A program made the translations under genes and the position numbers. The notes below the pieces were generated by a model, which saw nothing but the letters and a program-made list of their open reading frames with translations, made no database searches and was not told the DNA's origin. Below, piece by piece: positions 1 through 6,186 of a DNA stretch of 7,872 nucleotides (position 1 is its first letter; each line of letters opens with the position of its first letter). Source of the DNA: Sphingomonadales bacterium (lineage in GTDB: Bacteria > Pseudomonadota > Alphaproteobacteria > Sphingomonadales > Sphingomonadaceae); NCBI GenBank assembly GCA_018067055.1, contig JAGPVK010000172.1, forward strand, positions 1-7,872, in the 5' to 3' direction.

Positions 1-11
1 GAACACCCGAT

Positions 12-860
12 TTATGATGTCTGGGTCAAGAGTTGCGCGATGAGCTTCCCCGGCGAAGAGGATCCGCCTGAAGATGCGCTGGACCCGACCGCGCCGCGGA
101 CATCTTCCTCCAATCTCGCCAACAGCGCGTCCAGCGCACCGAATGAAACCTTACCGGACGCTTCGGCACCTGCGGCTACGCCAGCACCCGCGGCGAAACC
201 CAGCTCGGCACCGGCGGACGCCCCGGAAGACCTGATCGGTGATCTGATCGCCAATACCGACGACGGTACGTAGCCTCTTACCCGTTTTAACGCGTCCAGA
301 TAGGCCTCCTGGCTGACTTCAATCGCCCCCAGAGAAGCCAGATGATCGGTCATGAACTGGCAATCGAGCAACGGAAACCCACCGACTTTCAACCGCGCTA
401 CCAGCCACGCCAGTGCCACTTTCGAAGCATCGCGGGATCGGGAAAACATGCTTTCCCCGCAAAACGCGCCACCAATTGCCAGGCCGTAGAGACCGCCAAC
501 CAGTTTTTCCTCTCCGCTCTCCTCGTCCGGTAACCAGCATTCGATGCTGTGGGCATGGCCAAGCGCGTGCAGCTGGTTGAAGGCTTCCTCGATTTCGGCA
601 TTGATCCAGGTTTCCCGGCGATCTCCGGCTTGCTCGGCACATACCGCGATGATCTCGGCAAAGGCGGTGTCTGCGCTCACCCGGAAACGGTCGGATCGGA
701 TCGTCTTGCGGAGCGAACGCGACATCCGGAAATTGTCGAGCGGGATGACCGCACGGACCTTTGGTTCCACCCAGAAGGTTTCCGGATCATCGCGCGCGTC
801 GGCCATCGGAAAGATACCGGACGCATAGGCTTTTATCAGCAGGTCGAGATCAATGGTCAT
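12..860 (-). CDS. aat: Leucyl/phenylalanyl-tRNA--protein transferase with an extended Ala/Ser-rich C-terminus
   Basis: Cytoplasmic enzyme that moves Leu or Phe from aminoacyl-tRNA onto proteins with N-terminal Arg or Lys, marking them for ClpS/ClpAP (N-degron pathway). Visible family motifs: AYASGIFPM near residues 11-19, TWI with Trp85, GLYGLAIGGAFCGESMFSR at 123-141 and LLDCQFMTDHLASLGA at 164-179. From my recollection of E. coli Aat, its Trp111, Glu156, Asp186 and Gln188 match Trp85, Glu136, Asp166 and Gln168 here; its Trp49 is replaced by Met19. At 282 residues it is longer than the roughly 234 of E. coli: the core ends near residue 197, followed by about 65 low-complexity Ala/Gly/Ser residues, a short helical piece (FGALDALLARLEED) and the tail GKLIAQLLTQTS. 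ATG 860 is chosen because MTIDLDLLIKAYASGIFPM starts as the family does; no clear Shine-Dalgarno precedes it. It lies 63 bases after the LysR gene on the same strand and may share its transcript. The function is secure; the role of the tail is unknown. Confidence 0.96.
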   Translation of the reverse strand: MTIDLDLLIKAYASGIFPMADARDDPETFWVEPKVRAVIPLDNFRMSRSLRKTIRSDRFRVSADTAFAEIIAVCAEQAGDRRETWINAEIEEAFNQLHALGHAHSIECWLPDEESGEEKLVGGLYGLAIGGAFCGESMFSRSRDASKVALAWLVARLKVGGFPLLDCQFMTDHLASLGAIEVSQEAYLDALKRVRGYVPSSVLAIRSPIRSSGASAGAELGFAAGAGVAAGAEASGKVSFGALDALLARLEEDVRGAVGSSASSGGSSSPGKLIAQLLTQTS

Positions 861-923
861 GAATATGGGATAACCCGGTCAATATCATTCGCCCAGACGG
901 AAATCGATAAAGATTGCTGCCCG

Positions 924-1829
924 TCAATCTGCCATCAAGACGCGGGCTTCGTCGGCAATTTTTTCTGCAATCGCTGCATATTCGCTGGAAAAGCCGGCAT
1001 TGGTGCGCCAAGCGGCCCCGATACTGCGGGTCACCGTCCAGCCCTCCACGTTGAGCAAGGCGACATCCCCGCCGCGCGCCAGTTCCGATCGCACATAAAG
1101 TTCCGGCAATATCGCCAGCCCCAGCCCCGAGGCCACCATCTGCCTGACGCTGTCGAGGCTGGTCCCCTCATAGTCGCGCAGCAGATTCATGTCATGCTGC
1201 TGGCACTGACGGACCACGTCGCGGTGGAGATGATGGCGTCGGTCGAGACTGAGTACGGGCAAGCCAGCCAGATCGGACAGAGTCAGATGGTCGCGGGATG
1301 CCAGCGGGTGATCCGGCGGCGCCACCAGAATCAGCGGTTCCCGAAACAGCGGCTCGATATGCAGGTTTTCGCCCTCGATCGGCAACGGACCCAGCAGCAT
1401 GTCGATGGAGCCCTTGGTCAGTTCCATTGCCTGCAGGTCGGGTATGCCTTCGCGCATGTAAAAGCGCAGGTCCGGGCGAGTACGGTGCAGCGCCGCAATC
1501 ACCGGCGGCATAAGATAGGGCCCAAGCGTCGGCGAAACGCCAAAGCGCAAAATTCCCGCCAGACTGTCGCTAGCCCGTTCGGCAAGATCGCGGATATCCT
1601 TGACCTGGACCAGCACATGGCGCGCACGATCGGCAATTTCCCGGCCCACCGGGGTCAATTCCGCGCCATGGGTTCGTCGCTCTACCAGAGTCACACCCAG
1701 TCTTTGCTCCAGCGTCCGCAATTGATGGCTGAGAGTCGGCTGTGAAGCGGCGGCTGCCTGAGCGGCCTTGCCAAAATGGCGATGGTCGGCAACCGCGACG
1801 AGATATTCGAATTGGCGTAAAGTAGGCAT
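924..1829 (-). CDS. LysR-family regulator of the OxyR type, lacking the peroxidatic cysteine
   Basis: A 301-residue LysR-type transcription factor. The N-terminal winged helix-turn-helix covers about residues 1-60 (LRQFEYLVAVADHRHFGKAA, then SQPTLSHQLRTLEQRLG), and the periplasmic-binding-like effector domain about 91-300. OxyR-type features: SPTLGPYLMPPV at 99-110 (Thr101 matches E. coli Thr100), SLDRRHHLHRDVVRQC at 194-209, and TSLDSVRQMVASGLGLAILPEL at 223-244. Aligned to E. coli OxyR (EDGHCLRDQAMGFC), the peroxidatic Cys199 position is His200, while Cys208 is kept as Cys209 at the exact nine-residue spacing. Cys209 is the only cysteine, so the classical intramolecular disulfide switch cannot form. 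The codons are clear in the sequence: CAT at 1230-1232 and TGC at 1203-1205. The start at 1829 has GGAAG nine bases upstream, and an ATAG-N7-CTAT box lies at 1849-1863. Divergent neighbours are a DUF465 gene and nhaA. The OxyR-like fold and family are secure; peroxide sensing by the classical route is doubtful, so I give no gene symbol. Confidence 0.9.
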   Translation of the reverse strand: MPTLRQFEYLVAVADHRHFGKAAQAAAASQPTLSHQLRTLEQRLGVTLVERRTHGAELTPVGREIADRARHVLVQVKDIRDLAERASDSLAGILRFGVSPTLGPYLMPPVIAALHRTRPDLRFYMREGIPDLQAMELTKGSIDMLLGPLPIEGENLHIEPLFREPLILVAPPDHPLASRDHLTLSDLAGLPVLSLDRRHHLHRDVVRQCQQHDMNLLRDYEGTSLDSVRQMVASGLGLAILPELYVRSELARGGDVALLNVEGWTVTRSIGAAWRTNAGFSSEYAAIAEKIADEARVLMAD

Positions 1830-1848
1830 GAAGCAGCACTTCCATCTT

Positions 1849-1863
1849 ATAGATACATTCTAT
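1849..1863. promoter_or_regulatory. OxyR/LysR-type binding box (ATAG-N7-CTAT) in the divergent intergenic region
   Basis: The bases ATAGATACATTCTAT match the OxyR consensus ATAG-N-T-N3-A-N-CTAT at both tetranucleotide half-sites and at the T in position 6; position 10 is T instead of A. The box also holds the general LysR motif T-N11-A (T1850, A1862). It lies 20-34 bases upstream of the LysR gene start and about 95 bases before the divergent GTG at 1957, a usual place for autoregulation plus control of the divergent gene. A degenerate second copy lies 23 bp further on: CATTCTATTG at 1856-1865 recurs as CATTCGATTG at 1879-1888, close to the 22-bp period of an OxyR tetramer site. Binding is inferred. 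Confidence 0.6.
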
Positions 1864-1956
1864 TGATTCTTACGATTTCATTCGATTGGAATTATCACCT
1901 GCTGCGCGTCATATCAACCGTATCGATGCTAGAGCGCGATAGAAAGAGAATATGTT

Positions 1957-2136
1957 GTGGAAGAATATGCCAGGAGCTTGATCCGAAAACATCATAAACT
2001 GGGCAACCAGATTGCCCACGGTCACGACAATAGCGAACAAGTTCGCGAGTTAAGAGAATTGCAGCGCAGTCTGGCCGAGCGCATCCGCAAGATCCAGCGT
2101 GGAACATATTATCGCCAGATCAGCGAAACCGCATAA
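1957..2136 (+). CDS. Small DUF465/YdcH-like helical protein, GTG start
   Basis: A 59-residue protein that starts at GTG (1957) and ends at TAA (2134-2136). GAGAA at 1946-1950 sits six bases before the GTG and serves as a weak Shine-Dalgarno; no ATG is available in this frame after the upstream stop at 1930-1932. The segment RKHHKLGNQIA (residues 10-20) closely resembles the KHNKLDHEIA segment of E. coli YdcH, and RELRELQRSLAERIRKIQ (30-47) fits the second helix of the DUF465 hairpin family. It has nine arginines and no membrane segment, so it is probably a small cytoplasmic helical hairpin. The molecular function of DUF465 is not established. It is divergent from the LysR gene, with the ATAG-N7-CTAT box between them, and is followed by an intrinsic terminator. 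An overlapping ATG at 1952 leads to a stop after only nine codons and is not credible. Confidence 0.65.
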   Translation: MEEYARSLIRKHHKLGNQIAHGHDNSEQVRELRELQRSLAERIRKIQRGTYYRQISETA

Positions 2137-2162
2137 CGCCCCTTACCCCTCCCCCAACCCCT

Positions 2163-2204
2163 GGGGCGGCAGCGCACCCCCAAGCGCTTGCCGCCCCGAT
2201 TTTT
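2163..2204 (+). terminator. Strong intrinsic terminator between the DUF465 gene and nhaA
   Basis: The left arm GGGGCGGCAGCGC (2163-2175) pairs with GCGCTTGCCGCCCC (2184-2197), leaving one bulged T and an eight-base loop; GA and five T residues follow. It ends the DUF465 transcript 27 bases after its stop codon. It also ends only 19 bases before the nhaA start, leaving no room for a separate nhaA promoter between hairpin and gene. CGCCCC at 2137-2142 could pair with GGGGCG at 2163-2168 and compete with the hairpin, so a conditional terminator (attenuator) is possible; that last point is inference. Confidence 0.75.
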
Positions 2205-2223
2205 ATAATCAGGACCGACCGCG

Positions 2224-3417
2224 ATGGTAAAAAAAATGGGCAATGCCCTGCAGGAATTCATTGCTCAGGAAACCAGCGCGGGGATCATATTATTCTGCGC
2301 AGCGGTGGCGGCCATGGTCGCCGTGAACAGCGCACTCAATCCGCATTATCTGGCCTTCCTCGACATTCCGGTCGCCATCCAATTTGGTGGATTTGAAATT
2401 GCCAAGCCATTGGCGCTGTGGATCAATGACGGGTTGATGGCGATCTTCTTCTTTCTGGTCGGACTGGAAGTGAAGCGCGAATTGATGGAAGGGCAGCTTT
2501 CCAGCGTCGAGCAAGCCTCGCTGCCGCTCATCGCTGCGGTCGGCGGCATGGCTCTCCCGGCCGCCGTTTTTGTCTATTTCAACTGGTCGATAGCGGAAAA
2601 CATAAATGGCTGGGCTATTCCAGCGGCAACCGACATCGCATTTGCCCTGGGCGTTTTGGCGCTGCTCGGTAAACATGCGCCCGTTTCTCTGAAAATCTTG
2701 CTGCTCGCCATCGCCATTATCGACGATATCGGCGCGATCATCATCATTGCCCTGTTTTACACCGCGGAAGTCTCGAGCACGTCGCTGATGCTCGCAGGCG
2801 TCGGAACCGTGATTCTGTTTGTCATGAACCGCATGGGTGTTGTCCGCATCGCGCCTTATGTTCTGGTCGGCGCTTTTCTATGGGTCTGTGTGCTCAAATC
2901 GGGTGTTCATGCGACGCTGGCCGGCGTGGTGGCGGCGCTGGCGATACCGTTGAACGCAAAGGACGGCAGTTCGCCGCTGAAGCATCTGGAACATATCCTG
3001 CACCCCTGGACCGCCTTTCTGGTGCTGCCGATATTCGCCTTTGCCAACGCTGGCGTGGCCCTCGCCGGACTCCGGATCAGCGACCTGCTGGCTCCACTGG
3101 CTCTGGGCATTGCCGCTGGCCTGGTTATCGGCAAGCAGCTCGGCGTGTTCGGCTTCATGTTTCTGGCCACCAAAGTCGGTCTGGTGCAACGTCCGGCCGG
3201 GGTCAGCTGGCTGCAACTCTACGGACTTGCCTGCCTGACCGGTATCGGCTTCACGATGAGCCTGTTCATCGGCAATCTGGCCTTTGTCGATCCCGAACAG
3301 ATCGAAACCGTGAAGCTCGGCGTGATCAGCGGCTCGGTGATTTCGGGCGTCCTGGGTTATTGCCTGTTGCGCTTTGCATCAGCACCCGATTCTTCGGTCA
3401 AGACAAAGCCGGCCTGA
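2224..3417 (+). CDS. nhaA: Na+/H+ antiporter NhaA
   Basis: Inner-membrane antiporter that expels Na+ (or Li+) in exchange for protons taken up, giving salt tolerance and pH homeostasis. At 397 residues it is close to the 388 of E. coli NhaA and has about twelve hydrophobic segments. Key residues are in place with a constant offset of four from E. coli: Asp137 (in PAATDIAFALG), Asp167-Asp168 (in AIAIIDDIGA) and Lys304 (in GLVIGKQLGVFGF), matching Asp133, Asp163-Asp164 and Lys300. Other family blocks are LWINDGLMAIFFFLVGLEVK (66-85) and the C-terminal LTGIGFTMSLFIGNLAF. ATG 2224 is preferred because AGGA at 2211-2214 lies nine bases upstream; an alternative ATG at 2236 follows a run of eight A and would be 21 bases from that site. 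A terminator hairpin stands directly upstream, and the DUF454 gene follows 71 bases downstream on the same strand. In E. coli, nhaA is controlled by the LysR protein NhaR; the LysR gene here is not NhaR-like in sequence. Confidence 0.97.
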   Translation: MVKKMGNALQEFIAQETSAGIILFCAAVAAMVAVNSALNPHYLAFLDIPVAIQFGGFEIAKPLALWINDGLMAIFFFLVGLEVKRELMEGQLSSVEQASLPLIAAVGGMALPAAVFVYFNWSIAENINGWAIPAATDIAFALGVLALLGKHAPVSLKILLLAIAIIDDIGAIIIIALFYTAEVSSTSLMLAGVGTVILFVMNRMGVVRIAPYVLVGAFLWVCVLKSGVHATLAGVVAALAIPLNAKDGSSPLKHLEHILHPWTAFLVLPIFAFANAGVALAGLRISDLLAPLALGIAAGLVIGKQLGVFGFMFLATKVGLVQRPAGVSWLQLYGLACLTGIGFTMSLFIGNLAFVDPEQIETVKLGVISGSVISGVLGYCLLRFASAPDSSVKTKPA

Positions 3418-3488
3418 TCAATCCCCACGATCAAAACAGCTGTATCGAATCTGTCGGCAATCGCCACAAAGCGTGATAGAGCGCGTTC

Positions 3489-3884
3489 ATGAAACGGCAA
3501 TTCTATCTGGCAGCCGGCCTTATTTCGGTGGCACTTGGCGGCATCGGCGTCCTGTTGCCGCTGCTGCCCACGGTGCCGTTCATGATTCTTGCGGCTTTCT
3601 GTTTTGCCAATAGCTCGCCACGGCTCGAAGCCTGGCTGGTCGAGCATCATGTCTTTGGCCATCATATCAGGAACTGGCGGGAACGCCGGGCGATCACCCG
3701 GCGCGGCAAATGGGCGGCGACAGTCGCTTTCGCGGTCAGTTGCGTGGTTGCCCTGCTATTTGTCAAACTGCCATGGAACCTCATTCCGCTTGCAGCAGCG
3801 CTGATCACGGGCAGCTGGATCTGGACCCGCAACGAACCCGACGCCGAAAAATTGCCGCTGCACCCCCCTTCGCAGAAAGAATAG
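3489..3884 (+). CDS. DUF454/YbaN-family small inner-membrane protein
   Basis: A 131-residue membrane protein. The N-terminal hydrophobic block (residues 5-42) carries the family signature GGIGVLLPLLPTVPFMILAAFCFANSSPRLEAWL, followed by FGHHIRNWRERRAI (56-69), a basic loop, and two further hydrophobic segments at about 76-92 and 95-111. This layout suggests three to four membrane spans with a charged cytosolic tail (NEPDAEKLPLHPPSQKE). The family is widespread in proteobacteria and its molecular role is not settled. ATG 3489 is the natural start by family length; only a weak AGAG-like site lies upstream. It is co-directional with nhaA (71-base gap) and with the Rieske gene (52-base gap), so a shared transcript with nhaA is possible. 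Confidence 0.88.
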   Translation: MKRQFYLAAGLISVALGGIGVLLPLLPTVPFMILAAFCFANSSPRLEAWLVEHHVFGHHIRNWRERRAITRRGKWAATVAFAVSCVVALLFVKLPWNLIPLAAALITGSWIWTRNEPDAEKLPLHPPSQKE

Positions 3885-3899
3885 TTTCCGCTTCCCGCG

Positions 3900-3936
3900 A
3901 ATATGATAATCTGATCCGGAATTTTAGGAGAGAGAA
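3900..3936 (+). promoter_or_regulatory. Possible -10 element and strong ribosome binding site for the Rieske gene
   Basis: The 52-base gap before the Rieske gene is AT-richer than its surroundings. GATAAT at 3905-3910 resembles a -10 hexamer, but no good -35 hexamer is seen 16-18 bases before it, so the promoter call is weak. TAGGAGAGAG around 3924-3933 is a strong Shine-Dalgarno five to eight bases before ATG 3937 and settles that start codon. Confidence 0.35.
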
Positions 3937-5157
3937 ATGTCGCGGCAACAATTGTTGGAAATGACTCGTTCACTGGTGGAACATGGCAAGGCAGACACCA
4001 TGGAGCTGGTCGATGAGGTGGTCGCAATACCCGCATCCGACTATACCGATGAAGCGCGCTTTGAACGCGAGAAGAATCTGATTTTCAAGCGGCTGCCGCT
4101 GATGATGGCGCCATCTTGCGAGCTCCCCGAACCGGGCTGTTACAAGGCGATGGATATGGCCGGCATCCCCGTGCTGATCACGCGTCAGAAGGACGGCACC
4201 GCCCAGGCCTTCCTCAACAGCTGCACCCATCGCGGCAATCCGGTGGCGCAAGGCAGCGGCAAGGCGTCACGCTTCACCTGCGGCTATCATGGCTGGACGT
4301 TCAAGAATGATGGCGACCTGCTCGCCATTGCCTCGCCGAAAGATTTCGGGACGGTCGACAAGGCGGCTTTCTGCCTCCAGAAATTCCCGACGCTGGAGCG
4401 AGCCGGCCTGATCTGGGTGACGCTTGATCCGGACAGCACGCTTGATATCGAAGCCTATCTGTGCGGCTATGACAGCCTGCTCGAACATTTCGGCTTCGAC
4501 GGCTGGCATCTGTTTGATCAGCGCACCATCCCCGGGCCGAACTGGAAGACCGCCTATGACGGCTATCTCGACTTCTATCATCTGCCGGTCCTGCACAAGG
4601 ACACGTTCGGCGCGGACTTTTTCAACCGCGCCAACTATTTCTCCTGGGGCCCGCACCAGCGGCTTTCCTCGCCCTCGAAATTTGTCCAGAAGACGGGCAG
4701 CGACGAAAAGGTCGACCTCACCCAGATCGACGAGAAGGACTGGCCGATCGACGCGCTGCTGCAGGGCGTCTGGACGATCTTCCCGCATATCTCGATCGCC
4801 AGTTTCTATGGCGGCGGCGGTCGCGGCGCGATGATCTCGCAGCTCTTCCCCGGCAAGACAGTCGGCGAAAGTTTCACCACGCAATTTTACGTGATGGAGA
4901 ATGAACCAACAGACGATGCCGTCCGTCAGGGCGCGCGGGAGCAGTTTGATTTTCTGGAAGTCGTGGTCGCGGAAGAAGATTACAAGACCGGCAAACGCCA
5001 GCATGAAGCGCTGCAATCGGGTCTGATCGATAAAGTCTGGTTCGGCCGCAATGAAGGCGGTGGACAGGCCTTCCACCAGTGGGTCGACCGTTTGACCAAC
5101 GCGGATGATGCCGAACTGGACCGTATCTTCGCACCGCAACTGCAAGCGGCGGAGTGA
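3937..5157 (+). CDS. Rieske non-haem iron ring-hydroxylating oxygenase, alpha subunit
   Basis: A 406-residue catalytic subunit of the type that inserts oxygen into aromatic or related substrates, using electrons passed through a [2Fe-2S] Rieske cluster. Rieske ligands are Cys96 and His98 (SCTHRGNPV) and Cys115 and His118 (TCGYHGW). The mononuclear iron site reads YDGYLDFYHLPVLH: Asp212, His215 and His220 have the Asp-x2-His-x4-His spacing of naphthalene dioxygenase (Asp205, His208, His213), and Asp348 in VVAEEDYKTGKRQ is the likely third ligand. The whole active-site set is therefore intact. The start is fixed by the strong AGGAG-type site just upstream. No beta subunit, ferredoxin or reductase gene lies in the window, so electron donors must come from elsewhere. 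A cupin gene converges on it 30 bases downstream. The substrate cannot be told from the sequence. Confidence 0.93.
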   Translation: MSRQQLLEMTRSLVEHGKADTMELVDEVVAIPASDYTDEARFEREKNLIFKRLPLMMAPSCELPEPGCYKAMDMAGIPVLITRQKDGTAQAFLNSCTHRGNPVAQGSGKASRFTCGYHGWTFKNDGDLLAIASPKDFGTVDKAAFCLQKFPTLERAGLIWVTLDPDSTLDIEAYLCGYDSLLEHFGFDGWHLFDQRTIPGPNWKTAYDGYLDFYHLPVLHKDTFGADFFNRANYFSWGPHQRLSSPSKFVQKTGSDEKVDLTQIDEKDWPIDALLQGVWTIFPHISIASFYGGGGRGAMISQLFPGKTVGESFTTQFYVMENEPTDDAVRQGAREQFDFLEVVVAEEDYKTGKRQHEALQSGLIDKVWFGRNEGGGQAFHQWVDRLTNADDAELDRIFAPQLQAAE

Positions 5158-5159
5158 CC

Positions 5160-5195
5160 CGGTTCAGGCCTCGATTCAGGCTCCGGTTCAGGCGT
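5160..5195. repeat. Three tandem 12-bp repeats between the convergent Rieske and cupin genes
   Basis: Three units follow one another: CGGTTCAGGCCT (5160-5171), CGATTCAGGCTC (5172-5183) and CGGTTCAGGCGT (5184-5195), sharing the core TTCAGGC. They fill the gap after the Rieske stop and run into the last codons of the cupin gene, whose TGA stop lies within the third unit. The unit length is a multiple of three, so changes in copy number would not shift a frame. No T-run or strong hairpin is present, so it does not look like an ordinary terminator. Confidence 0.7.
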
Positions 5196-5736
5196 TGCGA
5201 TAATCCCTGACCGGCGGTAGCACCGCTTTCCATTTCGGCTGCTCGGCGCGCAGTTTTTCGAGCATTTTCTCCCAATAAGCGTCGGTCTTGCCCTTGAACC
5301 GGATATCGAAATCTTCCTGGGTGCGGAACTCGAGCAGCTCGACGCCCTGCTCGCCGATCGTATAGGTATAGGGCGTACCGGCAGGCAGGAAAAATCCGTC
5401 ACCCGCGGCCATTGCTTCTGTGCCCATCCGGATATCACCGCTGATCAGATAATAGAGACAATCGCTGTCATGGCTGTGCAAGGGCAACGGATAGCCGGGC
5501 TTGAACCAGACATAATGGAGCGAAAAGCCAAAGCCGCTGAACAGGCACTTCAACACCGCGCCCTCGCTTATGCCCGCTTCGCCGAGCTTGGCCGCGCCAG
5601 CCAGTATCACCGGATCATCATCAACATAGGTCATGTGCCCCGCTTCATCGAGACTGGGTGCGTCCTTGCCCCTGAAAATGCGCAGGACCTTGAGCTGTTC
5701 CGGCTTTGCTGAAAGCGGGGTGCCTGTGTCTGTCAT
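5188..5736 (-). CDS. Cupin-domain protein with an incomplete metal-binding motif
   Basis: A 182-residue single-domain cupin. The beta-barrel covers about residues 60-140, with motif 1 as GYPLPLHSHDSDCLYYLISG (81-100) and motif 2 as GDGFFLPAGTPYTY (112-125). In the classical pattern G-x5-H-x-H-x3-E-x6-G the two histidines are His87 and His89, but the glutamate position is Cys93. In motif 2 (G-x5-P-x-G-x2-H) the histidine is Tyr123. Two of the four usual metal ligands are therefore replaced, so it may bind metal in another way (His74 is near) or act as a sensor or binding protein. A charged C-terminal tail (about 141-182) lies outside the barrel. ATG 5736 has GGAG six bases upstream. It converges on the Rieske oxygenase gene; a link in catabolism is possible but rests only on position. 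Confidence 0.85.
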   Translation of the reverse strand: MTDTGTPLSAKPEQLKVLRIFRGKDAPSLDEAGHMTYVDDDPVILAGAAKLGEAGISEGAVLKCLFSGFGFSLHYVWFKPGYPLPLHSHDSDCLYYLISGDIRMGTEAMAAGDGFFLPAGTPYTYTIGEQGVELLEFRTQEDFDIRFKGKTDAYWEKMLEKLRAEQPKWKAVLPPVRDYRNA

Positions 5737-5817
5737 ATATTACTCCGGTCCTGGCTGGAACCGCAGCATAGCAGTTCAGGTGCCCTCGGGAAAAGATGAT
5801 AAAATGTCAGGTGACTG

Positions 5818-6186
5818 CTATTTTGCGGGATATTTCGCTACATAATGATTCAAAACTGCCAGATTGAGCATATTTTTGAACGCGCAGCCCATTCCCTGAT
5901 GATCGTGCCGCACCACTTCTGCCTCAAGCGCTCCGAGACCCGGCAATGTCAGCCAGCACAGAGTGCCGGGATGGGCCTGAACCAGGGCATCACAGGCAAA
6001 ACCGGCAATCGACATGTCCACCACCGCTACGGGGAAGCTGCTGGAGCAGGAAAATCGCATTTTTGCCGGGATCAGGAGCTGGTGGCGCAGCGCGCACCGG
6101 TCTTCATCGGATGCGACCGCATAAGGCATGGCCGGCAGGCTACCGGTTGCCGACGGTGGCGGTCTTCGAACCATTGAGTCTGTCAT
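5818..6186 (-). CDS. Single-domain PilZ protein (cyclic di-GMP binding)
   Basis: A 122-residue cytoplasmic protein made of a short disordered N-terminus (about residues 1-27, Pro/Ser-rich) and one PilZ domain (about 28-115). The two c-di-GMP binding motifs are complete: RxxxR as Arg30-Cys-Ala-Leu-Arg34, and DxSxxG as Asp57-Met-Ser-Ile-Ala-Gly62, 23 residues apart as expected. The second half (LCWLTLPGLGALEAEVVRH, then GMGCAFKN) fits the rest of the barrel. It probably acts as a c-di-GMP receptor for motility, surface polysaccharide or cell-cycle output; the partner is unknown. ATG 6186 is chosen because AGGAG (complement of 6193-6197) lies six bases upstream. A longer reading from 6480 runs through the tRNA-Trp gene and is not credible. 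The cupin gene follows 81 bases downstream on the same strand. Confidence 0.9.
   Translation of the reverse strand: MTDSMVRRPPPSATGSLPAMPYAVASDEDRCALRHQLLIPAKMRFSCSSSFPVAVVDMSIAGFACDALVQAHPGTLCWLTLPGLGALEAEVVRHDHQGMGCAFKNMLNLAVLNHYVAKYPAK

Noticed and set aside
549..1745. A 398-codon plus-strand open frame across aat and the LysR gene
   Set aside because: It is antisense to two clearly homologous genes and bridges the gap between them. Its product (rich in His, Gln and Arg) matches no family I know, and long antisense frames are common in GC-rich coding DNA.
3411..3440. TGATC...GATCA short inverted repeat after nhaA as a regulatory or FNR-like site
   Set aside because: Only five bases per arm and not the FNR spacing or half-site; such a match is expected by chance in this length.
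4267..5145. A 292-codon minus-strand open frame inside the Rieske gene
   Set aside because: It is fully antisense to an intact oxygenase gene with all catalytic residues, has no recognisable domain, and is best explained as a codon-usage shadow.
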